This document shows positions 1-6,271 of a DNA stretch of 33,996 bases, in pieces. Source of the DNA: Lentzea kentuckyensis (GTDB taxonomy: Bacteria; Actinomycetota; Actinomycetes; Mycobacteriales; Pseudonocardiaceae). Within the stretch, counting starts at the first letter, position 1, and each line of letters opens with the position of its first letter. Both the position numbers and the translations under genes were made by a program. The stretch covers positions 1 through 33,996 of the forward strand of contig NZ_MUYM01000122.1 of the NCBI RefSeq assembly GCF_002150765.1, read 5' to 3'. The notes under the pieces are model-generated. The model did not search any database. It saw only the letters and a program-made list of their open reading frames with translations, and was not told the origin of the DNA.

Positions 1-241
1 GCCCGCCGCAGCACCGACGACCCCCGCAGGGCCAGCTCGCGGGGGCTGAACGGCTTGGTGACGTAGTCGTCCGCCCCGATCTGCAACCCGGCGATGCGAT
101 CCTCCTCCTCGCCCAGCGCCGTCAGCATGACCACCGGCGTGTTGCCGCGCAGCCGGATCCGCCGGCACACCTCGATCCCGTCGATGCCGGGCAGCATCAG
201 GTCCAGCACGACGATGTCCGGCTCCTGCGCGGCCATCAACC
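1..241 (-). repeat. Inverted copy of response-regulator segment (probable chimeric end)
   Basis: Read on the minus strand, this segment reproduces bases 956-1196, an internal part of the response-regulator gene. Position x pairs with 1197-x. The only difference I found is at base 22. The match ends at 241/242, where the sequence turns into the serine-protease motif of pepD. The join lies in the stretch GCGGCCATCAACC, which both partners share, so it has microhomology at the switch point. A foldback or assembly chimera at a contig end is more likely than a real inverted duplication. The reading frame through it is not a gene. Confidence 0.93.
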
Positions 242-675
242 CCGGCAACTCCGGCGGCCCGCTGGTGAACATGCAGGGCCAGGTCGTGGGCATCAACTCC
301 GCGATCTACAGCCCGAACCAGTCGGGCGGCCAGGCAGGCTCCGTCGGCATCGGGTTCGCCATCCCGATGGACCAGGCGCGCCGCACGATCGACGAGATCG
401 TGAAGAGCGGCAAGCCCAAGCAGACCGTGCTCGGCGTGAAGGTCGAGTCGACCGAGCAGGGCGCCAAGATCTCCGAGATCACGCCCGGTGGTGCCGCCGA
501 GAAGGCCGGCCTGAAGGCGGGCGACGTCATCTCCAAGTTCGGTGACCGGCGCATCGACGAGTCGGACACGCTCGTGGCCGCGGTCCGGTCCAAGGCTCCT
601 GGCGACAAGGTCACGATCACGCTGTCCGACAACAGGACGGTGGAAGCCACCCTCGACGGCGTCGAGGTGGGATAG
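229..675 (+). pseudogene. HtrA/PepD-type serine protease, C-terminal fragment (5' end missing)
   Basis: HtrA/DegP family membrane-anchored serine protease and chaperone for extracytoplasmic protein quality control. What remains is 148 codons. They begin with AAINPGNSGGPLV, the active-site serine block (S of GNSGGP), then the last strands of the protease domain (GFAIPMDQAR). One PDZ domain follows over roughly the last 90 residues (LGVKVES, GGAAEKAGLKAGDVI). The N-terminal cytoplasmic part, the membrane helix and the His and Asp of the triad are absent because upstream bases are an inverted copy of another gene. The place next to mog and mscL matches M. tuberculosis pepD-moaB2-mscL. I infer an intact gene in the real genome and a broken one only in this sequence. 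Confidence 0.85.
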
Positions 676-685
676 GTCGGGGGAG

Positions 686-724
686 CGTCCGGTTCTGGCA
701 TCCGCCGCCCGCCAGAACCGGACG
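686..724 (+). terminator. Hairpin after pepD
   Basis: Arms of 14 bp (686-699 and 711-724; core GTCCGGTTCTGGC) enclose an 11-nt loop, 10 nt after the pepD stop. There is no U-tract, so it acts either as an intrinsic terminator of the GC-rich actinobacterial kind or together with the next hairpin. Confidence 0.6.
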
Positions 725-735
725 TCACGACCCGG

Positions 736-790
736 GAGACCGGCTCTGTGCGCACCTGCCCCGCGCGCAGAGCCGGTCTCTTTTCGTTTT
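736..790 (+). terminator. Strong Rho-independent terminator
   Basis: Stem of 18 bp: 736-753 pairs with 763-780 with one G-U pair, core GAGACCGGCTCTG. A 9-nt loop is followed directly by TTTTCGTTTTCTT. It insulates pepD from the following two-component genes. Confidence 0.9.
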
Positions 791-824
791 CTTACGGATG
801 CGAGCCGGGCCGGCGTTCTTGGCA

Positions 825-838
825 TAGCGTTGGTGACG
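825..838 (+). promoter_or_regulatory. -10 element for leaderless response-regulator mRNA
   Basis: TAGCGT at 825-830 lies seven bases before the GTG at 838, the spacing expected if transcription starts at or next to the start codon. No Shine-Dalgarno sequence precedes the GTG. The -35 is not obvious. Confidence 0.5.
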
Positions 839-1521
839 TGGTGGAACGGGTGTTGGTCGTCGACGACGACACGACGGTGCGCGACGTGGTGCGCCGATAC
901 CTCGAGCACGCCGGGTACGAGGTCGAGCTCGCCGGGGACGGGGAGCAGGCGCTGCGGTTGATGGCCGCGCAGGAGCCGGACATCGTCGTGCTGGACCTGA
1001 TGCTGCCCGGCATCGACGGGATCGAGGTGTGCCGGCGGATCCGGCTGCGCGGCAACACGCCGGTGGTCATGCTGACGGCGCTGGGCGAGGAGGAGGATCG
1101 CATCGCCGGGTTGCAGATCGGGGCGGACGACTACGTCACCAAGCCGTTCAGCCCCCGCGAGCTGGCCCTGCGGGTGTCGTCGGTGCTGCGGCGGGCGTCG
1201 CGTGCTTACGAGCCGCGGATGGTGCGCGACGGCGATCTCGTTCTGGACGTGGCCGCGCACACCGCCACGTTGGACGGCATGCCGTTGCAGCTGACGACCC
1301 GTGAGTTCGACCTGCTGGCGTTCTTCATCGCTCATGCCGGACGGGCTTTTGGCCGGGCCGAGCTGTTGGAGCGCGTGTGGGGCTGGCAGTTCGGGGACCA
1401 GTCGACCGTGACCGTCCACGTGCGACGGTTGCGGGAGAAGATCGAGAAGGACCCGGCCAAGCCGATGCGGCTCAGCACCGTGTGGGGCGTGGGCTACCGC
1501 TACGACAGAAGTTCGCTGTGA
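838..1521 (+). CDS. OmpR/PhoB-family response regulator
   Basis: DNA-binding response regulator of 227 aa. The receiver domain spans about residues 4-115, with the acidic pocket D9-D11, phospho-acceptor D53 in VLDLMLPG, T80 and K102 (TKPF). A winged-helix effector domain fills about 130-225 (TTREFDLLAF, ending TVHVRRLREKIEKDP...GVGYRY). I chose the GTG at 838; a GTG at 841 is equally possible, and a leaderless -10 sits just upstream. The stop overlaps the start of the kinase (GTGA), so the two are translationally coupled. It is presumably phosphorylated by that kinase; the regulon is unknown. An inner part of this gene (956-1196) is copied in inverted form at the window start. Confidence 0.96.
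   Translation: MVERVLVVDDDTTVRDVVRRYLEHAGYEVELAGDGEQALRLMAAQEPDIVVLDLMLPGIDGIEVCRRIRLRGNTPVVMLTALGEEEDRIAGLQIGADDYVTKPFSPRELALRVSSVLRRASRAYEPRMVRDGDLVLDVAAHTATLDGMPLQLTTREFDLLAFFIAHAGRAFGRAELLERVWGWQFGDQSTVTVHVRRLREKIEKDPAKPMRLSTVWGVGYRYDRSSL
956..1196 (+). repeat. Source segment of the inverted copy at 1-241
   Basis: This internal part of the response-regulator gene is in frame and complete here, so it is the original. The copy at 1-241 is its reverse complement with one substitution (base 1175 T, whose complement would be A at base 22, where C is found). Confidence 0.9.
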
Positions 1522-2423
1522 ACATCTTCGACCGGCTGAGCCGGGTTTCGCTCACCACCGCGATGACCGTCATGGTGATCGTGCCGGTGGTGGCGACCAT
1601 CGGCGGCGTGCTCACGGTCGGCGGGTTCATGTTCACGCCGATGCTGACGGCCGCCCTGACGGTGTGCGCGGTGGTCGGCGTGGTCACGGTGCCGTTCTCG
1701 ATCATGCTGGGCCGTGCGATCGCGCGACGCAGCGTGTGGGAGCGGGAGGCCGAGGCGGCGCGGCGGCAGTTGGTCGCGTGGATCAGCCACGACCTGCGGA
1801 CGCCGCTGGCCGGTATCCGGGCGATGACGGAGGCGTTGGAGGACGGCGTCGTCTCCGAGCCGGGCGAGGTCGCCGTCTACGCCAAACAGATCGCTTTGGA
1901 GGCGGACCACCTTTCGAAACTGGTGGACGACCTCTTCCAGCTCTCGCGGATCACGGCCGGCGCGTTGAAGCTGACGTTCCACGACGTGCGGCTGGCGGAC
2001 GTCGTGAGCGACGTGGTCGCCGCATCCCGTCCGGTCGCCGCGCGGGAGGGCGTGCGGTTGCGCGCCGACGCTCGCGAATGGCCGGTCGTGCGCGGCTCAG
2101 ATCCGGAACTGATGCGTGTTGTGCGCAACCTTGTGTCCAACGCCATTCGACACACACCGGAGGGCGGCGCCGTGGCCGTCCAGGTCGATGTGGACGGAGG
2201 CGAAGCGGTGGTGCGGGTGGCCGACGCGTGCGGCGGCATCCCCGATGACGTGCTGCCACAGGTGTTCGACGTGGGCTTCCGCGGTTCGTCCGCACGCAAT
2301 CCCGCCGGTGCCGGGCTGGGACTTTCCATCGCTCGGGGCTTGGTCGACGCGCACCACGGGAGGATCGGCGTCCAGAACCACGGTCCTGGCTGCCGCTTCG
2401 AAGTCAGACTCCCGCTACGGTGA
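1518..2423 (+). CDS. Sensor histidine kinase without periplasmic sensor domain
   Basis: Membrane histidine kinase of 301 aa, partner of the preceding regulator. Two hydrophobic helices at about residues 14-35 and 42-65 are joined by a very short loop, so there is no real extracellular sensor, as in intramembrane-sensing kinases. The dimerisation/H-box is WISHDLRTPL with phospho-acceptor H91. The HATPase domain follows: N-box NLVSNAIRHTP, G1-type DACGGIPDD, G2 GAGLGLSIARG. Start GTG at 1518 overlaps the regulator stop (GTGA). Upstream in-frame codons lie inside the regulator and are not used. The signal is unknown; envelope or membrane state would fit the design. There is no HAMP domain that I can recognise. 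Confidence 0.94.
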   Translation: MNIFDRLSRVSLTTAMTVMVIVPVVATIGGVLTVGGFMFTPMLTAALTVCAVVGVVTVPFSIMLGRAIARRSVWEREAEAARRQLVAWISHDLRTPLAGIRAMTEALEDGVVSEPGEVAVYAKQIALEADHLSKLVDDLFQLSRITAGALKLTFHDVRLADVVSDVVAASRPVAAREGVRLRADAREWPVVRGSDPELMRVVRNLVSNAIRHTPEGGAVAVQVDVDGGEAVVRVADACGGIPDDVLPQVFDVGFRGSSARNPAGAGLGLSIARGLVDAHHGRIGVQNHGPGCRFEVRLPLR

Positions 2424-2428
2424 TCGGT

Positions 2429-2929
2429 ATGGAACGCAGCGCGCAGCGCCTTGGCCGCGCTTTGGTCGTGATCGTGGACGACCGGGTGGCGCACGGCGAG
2501 CAGGACGACAACTCCGGCCCTCTCGTCACCGAACTGCTCGAAGAAGCCGGCTTCATCGTCGACGGCACCGTCGCGGTCGAGGGTGAGGTGGTCGACATCC
2601 GGGCCGCGCTCAACACAGCCGTGATCGGTGGCGTCGACCTCGTGGTCACCGTCGGCGGCACAGGCGTGTCGCCGCGCGACGTCACCCCCGACGCAACGCA
2701 GGGCGTGCTCGACCGCCCGATCCACGGCATCGCCGAGGCACTCCGTGCCTCCGGTCTTGCCGCGGGCGCGGTGGACGCGGGTATCTCGCGCGGTCTCGTC
2801 GGCGTCTCCGGCAGCACCTTGGTCGTCAACCTCGCCGGGTCGCGCTCCGCGGTCCGCGACGGCATGGCGACGCTGTCGGCGTTGGTGCCTTACGTGATCG
2901 AGCAGTTGAGCGGTCTTGACGAAGAGTGA
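2429..2929 (+). CDS. mog: MogA/MoaB-family molybdenum cofactor biosynthesis protein
   Basis: Molybdopterin adenylyltransferase type protein of 166 aa, which activates molybdopterin with ATP before Mo insertion; cytoplasmic. The whole chain is one MoCF-binding fold, with the signature VTVGGTGVSPRDVTPDAT and the C-terminal GVSGSTLVVNLAGS. I chose ATG 2429; a GTG at 2420 overlapping the kinase stop is the alternative and adds three residues. No clear ribosome site is seen. In mycobacteria the homologue (moaB2) also sits between pepD and mscL. The other MoCF-fold gene in the window is the moeA-like glp at 6272. Confidence 0.93.
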   Translation: MERSAQRLGRALVVIVDDRVAHGEQDDNSGPLVTELLEEAGFIVDGTVAVEGEVVDIRAALNTAVIGGVDLVVTVGGTGVSPRDVTPDATQGVLDRPIHGIAEALRASGLAAGAVDAGISRGLVGVSGSTLVVNLAGSRSAVRDGMATLSALVPYVIEQLSGLDEE

Positions 2930-3107
2930 TTCGCAGTCTCAGCCGGCTGACGACGACGCTGTGAAGCGTCGTCGTCGGTTGGCTGAGGTGTTCGGTGATG
3001 TTCTGCCGGAGACCACGTCGGATGAGCGTGGGTCGGCTGCTGGTGACGGCGCTGGGGACCGTGAGGCCTGGTATCGGGAGAATCGGCCGCCGCATCACGG
3101 CGGGTGA
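2916..3107 (+). CDS. Small conserved charged protein
   Basis: Predicted 63-aa cytoplasmic protein. It starts at a TTG inside the end of mog (14-nt overlap), which suggests coupling. The N-terminal half is acidic and polar, followed by a basic patch (VKRRRRLAEVFGDVLP) and a C-terminus ending in WYRENRPPHHGG. I recall similar short proteins with a W(Y/W)RENRPPHH end after mog in related actinobacteria. The function is unknown, with no transmembrane segment and no cysteines. Codon third-position GC is high, in line with a real gene. Confidence 0.7.
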   Translation: MTKSDSQSQPADDDAVKRRRRLAEVFGDVLPETTSDERGSAAGDGAGDREAWYRENRPPHHGG

Positions 3108-3235
3108 GTGGTCGCCCTTGGGGTGGCTGGTCGCGCTCCGGGCTGCATAACCGCTACTCGCTGTATTGCCACGAGCGTGCGCGTCGTGGCGTGCGTTGTT
3201 CGGGCTTGCCACTTCGTGCGTGATCCCCGGATGCA

Positions 3236-3270
3236 CCGCGCGGCGTGCGTGTTGTGGCATCGCCGCGCGG
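3236..3270. terminator. Hairpin between convergent genes
   Basis: Perfect 10-bp arms CCGCGCGGCG (3236-3245) and CGCCGCGCGG (3261-3270) with a 15-nt loop. It lies in the 193-bp gap between the small plus-strand gene and mscL. There is no U-tract, so it is a possible bidirectional terminator. Nothing else is recognisable in this gap. Confidence 0.45.
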
Positions 3271-3300
3271 CGCTGTTGGTTCGGCTGGCCGGTGCGGGCG

Positions 3301-3738
3301 TCAGATCTTCGGGCCGCGCACGTCGGTGGTCGGGGTGCGCGGCTGCTGGTTTTGCTGGGCCGCGAGCAGGTCGCGGATCTCGATCAGCAGCTCGACGTCC
3401 GTGGGCTCGGCCGGGCCCGGCTCCTCGCCCCTCTTGCGGCGCTCCTGGATCTTCTTGATCGGCAGCACCAGTACGAAGTACACGACCGCCGCGACGATCA
3501 CGAAGTTGATTGCCGCGTTGATGATGTTGCTGAAGTCCAGGTACGTGTCCTCCTTGTTCTCTCGGAGGTAGAAGCCCAAACCCTTCGTCTCGGCGCCGCC
3601 GAGCGAAGCGATGAGCGGCTTGATGAGGCTCGTGGTGAACGCGGTGACGATCGCGGTGAACGCCGTTCCGATGACCACGGCCACGGCCAGGTCGACGACG
3701 TTTCCGCGCATCAGGAAGTCCTTGAAACCCTTCAGCAT
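3301..3738 (-). CDS. mscL: Large-conductance mechanosensitive channel
   Basis: MscL, 145 aa, a pentameric inner-membrane channel that opens under membrane tension to release solutes in hypo-osmotic shock. It starts with the amphipathic N-terminus MLKGFKDFLMRGNVVDLAVAV, then TM1 (about 15-43), a short periplasmic loop (FYLRENKEDTYLDF), TM2 (about 68-93), the basic IKKIQERRKRGEE stretch and a cytoplasmic helix (ELLIEIRDLLA). The length is usual for the family. Its ATG shares one base with the stop of the upstream SAF-domain gene (TGATG), so the two are co-translated. Confidence 0.98.
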   Translation of the reverse strand: MLKGFKDFLMRGNVVDLAVAVVIGTAFTAIVTAFTTSLIKPLIASLGGAETKGLGFYLRENKEDTYLDFSNIINAAINFVIVAAVVYFVLVLPIKKIQERRKRGEEPGPAEPTDVELLIEIRDLLAAQQNQQPRTPTTDVRGPKI

Positions 3739-4292
3739 CAGCGGAGGGTAACGGCTAACGCATGATCCAGTGACATCGCGGCCACACGGGTCGCATTAAG
3801 TCTCGGCAACGTGAGCACTACGACTTGTCCTCGTGTCTCACGCACGGATGCGTTCTCCGCGAGCACTTCTGCCGATGGCGACACCACGTCGACGCGGTCG
3901 CCCATCCGCATCACGTCGGCCAGGCCCTGGTCAGCCACTCGCACGGCCACCGAGACCTGATCTTCTGACGTGGCAGCGAGATCGAAGTCCGTGAGCGGGA
4001 CGCCCTCCCGCGCCGCGTCGCGCAGGGTTCGGCCCACCACGGCGTCGACTCCCGGGAACGAACCGGAGATCGGCGCGGTCAGCGACACCAGGCGAACGTC
4101 GGCGGCCGACAGCGGTACTCCGGCCGGCAGGTCGTGGGACGCGACGACCGCGGGATGGCCCACGTCGGGCCAGAAGCTCGTCAACGCGGCCAGCAAAGCC
4201 AGACCCAGGGCCAGAAACCTGCGCCACGCAACGGAAGGGCGGCGGCGGGTCAGGGAGCGGAGGCGGTCCAGGGCGGTGGCGGAAAGAGTCAT
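3738..4292 (-). CDS. SAF-domain membrane-anchored protein (CpaB/RcpC-like)
   Basis: Predicted 184-aa envelope protein. A basic N-terminus (LTRRRPSVAWRRF) precedes one membrane helix (ALGLALLAALTSF), then an extracytoplasmic SAF domain (about VASHDLPAGVPLSAADVRLVSL) and a beta-rich tail. SAF domains of this type occur in CpaB/RcpC proteins of Flp pilus systems, but no pilus genes are nearby, so the role is unknown. I chose ATG 4292 because TACCGT (minus strand, 4304-4299) stands seven bases before it. An ATG 27 bases further upstream (4319) is the alternative. It is coupled to mscL by a one-base stop/start overlap. Confidence 0.8.
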   Translation of the reverse strand: MTLSATALDRLRSLTRRRPSVAWRRFLALGLALLAALTSFWPDVGHPAVVASHDLPAGVPLSAADVRLVSLTAPISGSFPGVDAVVGRTLRDAAREGVPLTDFDLAATSEDQVSVAVRVADQGLADVMRMGDRVDVVSPSAEVLAENASVRETRGQVVVLTLPRLNATRVAAMSLDHALAVTLR

Positions 4293-4320
4293 GCCCCGAC
4301 GGTAGGACCGCCGGGGCATG
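4290..4320 (-). promoter_or_regulatory. Inverted repeat over -10 of SAF gene (operator candidate)
   Basis: Arms of 14 bp with one mismatch (4290-4303 and 4307-4320; outer sequence CATGCCCC/GGGGCATG) flank a 3-bp centre. The dyad covers the putative -10 TACCGT and the start codon of the SAF-mscL operon. A repressor bound here would block transcription. The protein is unknown. Confidence 0.45.
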
Positions 4321-4342
4321 GCAAAGGGGACTCAGCCGCAAG

Positions 4343-4352
4343 TTGTGGACAA
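4343..4352 (-). other. DnaA-box-like site
   Basis: On the minus strand this reads TTGTCCACAA, matching the actinobacterial DnaA-box consensus TTGTCCACA. It sits in the short gap between the fmdB-like stop and the SAF promoter. There is only one copy and no AT-rich element, so it is not an origin. It may be a regulatory or titration site, or chance. Confidence 0.3.
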
Positions 4353-4362
4353 CTCGCGATCT

Positions 4363-4671
4363 TCAGCTGGCGGCCGCCGCCGGGGCGCTGCTCGCGGGCT
4401 TCGAGTCGGAGGACGACTTCTTGTCCGAGGACGAGGACTTCGTCTCCGAGGCGGTGGAGGACGTCGTCGTGGACGACGTGCTCTTGGACGAGCCCGAGCG
4501 GCTGTCCGTGCGGTAGAAACCGCTGCCCTTGAACACGACACCGACGGCGCCGAAGAGCTTGCGCAGCTTGCCCGAGCACTCGGGGCACTCGGTGAGGGAG
4601 GCGTCGCTGAACGACTGCACAGCCTCGAACCGGTGCTCACACGCGGTGCAGGCGTACTGGTACGTAGGCAC
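4363..4671 (-). CDS. FmdB-family zinc-ribbon protein with disordered Ser-rich tail
   Basis: Small cytoplasmic protein of 102 aa. The N-terminal zinc ribbon has two CxxC pairs (CTACEHRFE near residues 7-10 and ECPECSGKL near 30). A FmdB core follows (FGAVGVVFKGSGFYRTD), then about 50 residues almost wholly of Ser, Thr, Lys, Asp and Ala. The layout is that of M. tuberculosis Rv0991c, a redox-regulated chaperone, which also precedes the folate ligase gene. Start GTG 4671 is preceded by AGGAG at good spacing; longer in-frame starts would run through the operator. A CIRCE operator lies upstream, so heat-shock control by HrcA is expected. The chaperone role is by homology only. Confidence 0.88.
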   Translation of the reverse strand: MPTYQYACTACEHRFEAVQSFSDASLTECPECSGKLRKLFGAVGVVFKGSGFYRTDSRSGSSKSTSSTTTSSTASETKSSSSDKKSSSDSKPASSAPAAAAS

Positions 4672-4689
4672 TGGGTTCGCTCCTAGATC

Positions 4690-4714
4690 TGGCACTCGGG
4701 CGTTGTGAGTGCCA
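4690..4714 (-). promoter_or_regulatory. CIRCE element (HrcA operator)
   Basis: Perfect arms TGGCACTC (4690-4697) and GAGTGCCA (4707-4714) are separated by exactly nine bases, which fits CIRCE (GCACTC-N9-GAGTGC). It lies 18 bp before the GTG of the fmdB-like gene, between gene and likely promoter, where HrcA represses groEL-type genes in actinobacteria. The M. tuberculosis counterpart Rv0991c is reported in the HrcA heat-shock regulon, which agrees. Confidence 0.88.
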
Positions 4715-4765
4715 ACACGATTTTCGCTCAGGACCTTCCCGGAGCGCAAACACACCCGGTCAAAG

Positions 4766-5332
4766 TCACAGCCACCGCAGGCCGACCGAGGGGGTCAGGA
4801 CGCCGTTCATCCGCACGTCGTGAGGCTCCGCCGGCACGTCGGCGAGGACCTCCGAATCGCGCACGACGGCCACCAGTGGGGCTTTGACCAGCGGCAACGA
4901 CCGGTCGTAGTGGCCCTGTCCCTTGCCCAGCCGCACCCCCGACACCGACACCGCCAGCGCGGGCACCAGCACCAGCGAGGCTCCAGCGATCGCCGAGGCG
5001 CCGAGCCGGGGACCGGACGGTTCGAGCAGCCGGAACGCGGCGGGAACGAGCCCGGCCGGTCCGGTGTGGACCGCCCAGTCGAGCGGCGAGTCTCCCGTCA
5101 CGATCGGCAGCAGCACCCGGCAGCGCAGGCCGTCGAGCCACGACGCGTCACCGGGCTCCGATCCGACCGGCAGGAACGCGCACACAGTCTGATCAGGTTG
5201 AACGTCCAACGCGGCCACGTGCGCCGCCAGGGCCGCGGCCTCCGCGGCACGGTCCTCGGCTGAAACCGCACGCCGCGCGGCCAGCAACCGTGAACGCAGT
5301 GTGGCCTTCCGGTCACGAAGATCGGACGTCAT
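4766..5332 (-). CDS. 5-formyltetrahydrofolate cyclo-ligase
   Basis: ATP-dependent enzyme of 188 aa that returns 5-formyl-THF to 5,10-methenyl-THF in folate one-carbon metabolism; cytoplasmic. It shows the basic N-terminal substrate/ATP region (RDRKATLRSRLLAARRAVS), the central strand VCAFLPVGSEP and the C-terminal ATP-binding motif RLGKGQGHYDRSL. I chose ATG 5332 (MTSDLRDRK) with GAGG upstream; a longer form from 5362 would overlap the divergent galU promoter. Order fmdB-like, this gene, galU is the same as Rv0991c-Rv0993. The gap to galU is only 38 bp. Confidence 0.94.
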   Translation of the reverse strand: MTSDLRDRKATLRSRLLAARRAVSAEDRAAEAAALAAHVAALDVQPDQTVCAFLPVGSEPGDASWLDGLRCRVLLPIVTGDSPLDWAVHTGPAGLVPAAFRLLEPSGPRLGASAIAGASLVLVPALAVSVSGVRLGKGQGHYDRSLPLVKAPLVAVVRDSEVLADVPAEPHDVRMNGVLTPSVGLRWL

Positions 5333-5356
5333 GGTGGGTATCCCTCGGTATGTCGT

Positions 5357-5362
5357 TAGCAT
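5357..5362 (+). promoter_or_regulatory. Putative -10 of galU
   Basis: TAGCAT ends eight bases before the ATG at 5371, so the galU transcript should have a leader of only a few bases or none. It lies within the 38-bp divergent gap shared with the folate gene. Confidence 0.45.
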
Positions 5363-5370
5363 CGCAGCCC

Positions 5371-6255
5371 ATGAGCAGCGCCTTCCACACCGCTATCGTG
5401 CCCGCGGCCGGCTTGGGCACCCGTTTCCTCCCCACGACCAAAGCCGTGCCGAAGGAACTGCTGCCGCTGGTCGACACCCCCGCCATCGAGTACGTGGCCA
5501 GGGAAGCGGCTGAGGCCGGCGCGAAGAAGCTGGTCATCGTCACCTCGCCGACCAAGGCGTCGGTCGCCGAATACTTCGACGCCAACGAGGAGCTCGAGCA
5601 GTCGCTGACCGCCAAGGGCAAGGACGACCTGGTCGAGAAGATCCGGCGGGCCCCTCGGTTGATCAAAGCCGAGACCGCGATCCAGGAGCAGGCGCTCGGC
5701 CTGGGACACGCGGTCGGCTGCGCCGAGGGCAACCTGACCGGCGAGGACGAGGCCGTCGCGGTGCTGCTGCCCGACGACATCATCCTGCCCACCGACGCGC
5801 TCAAGAAGATGGCGAAGGTCCGCGAGGAGAAGGGCGGCAGCGTCCTGCTGGCGTTCGACATCCCGCGCGAGCAGATCTCCGCGTACGGCGTGTTCGACGT
5901 CCGCGACACCGGCAGCGACGACGTCAAGCAGGTCGTCGGCATGGTCGAGAAGCCCAAGCCGGAGGACGCGCCGTCGACGTTCGCCGCCGCCGGCCGGTAC
6001 CTGCTCGACCGCGCCATCTTCGACGCCCTCAAGCGCATCACCCCTGGTGCGGGCGGTGAACTGCAGCTCACCGACGCCATCGCGCTGCTGATCGCGGAGG
6101 GTCACCCCGTGCACGTCGTCGTGCACCGCGGCGGGCGACACGATCTCGGCAATCCCGCCGGATTCCTGCGCGCTGCGGTTGACTTCGCACTCAAGACCCC
6201 GGAGTACGGACCCGATCTGCGCGAGTGGTTGCGGGAACGCCTCGACAACTCCTGA
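5371..6255 (+). CDS. galU: UTP-glucose-1-phosphate uridylyltransferase
   Basis: GalU, 294 aa, makes UDP-glucose from UTP and glucose-1-phosphate for cell-envelope sugars and trehalose/glycogen pathways; cytoplasmic. The nucleotide-binding start is AIVPAAGLGTRFLPTTKAVPKELLPL, with the uridine/sugar sites LGHAVGCAEG, VLLPDDIIL, GMVEKPKPEDAPS and the late HDLGNPAGFLRAAVDFAL. I chose ATG 5371 (MSSAFHTAIVPAAG); upstream in-frame codons lie in the divergent promoter. glp begins 17 bp later and is probably co-transcribed. Confidence 0.97.
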   Translation: MSSAFHTAIVPAAGLGTRFLPTTKAVPKELLPLVDTPAIEYVAREAAEAGAKKLVIVTSPTKASVAEYFDANEELEQSLTAKGKDDLVEKIRRAPRLIKAETAIQEQALGLGHAVGCAEGNLTGEDEAVAVLLPDDIILPTDALKKMAKVREEKGGSVLLAFDIPREQISAYGVFDVRDTGSDDVKQVVGMVEKPKPEDAPSTFAAAGRYLLDRAIFDALKRITPGAGGELQLTDAIALLIAEGHPVHVVVHRGGRHDLGNPAGFLRAAVDFALKTPEYGPDLREWLRERLDNS

Positions 6256-6271
6256 GCGCGAGGACCAAGAC

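Noticed and set aside
94..240. Open frame reading through the window start into pepD
   Set aside because: Its first 49 residues come from the reverse complement of the response-regulator gene, so it is a junction artefact and not a protein N-terminus.
4343..4352. Replication origin near the DnaA box
   Set aside because: Only a single box, with no cluster, no AT-rich stretch and no dnaA/dnaN neighbours.
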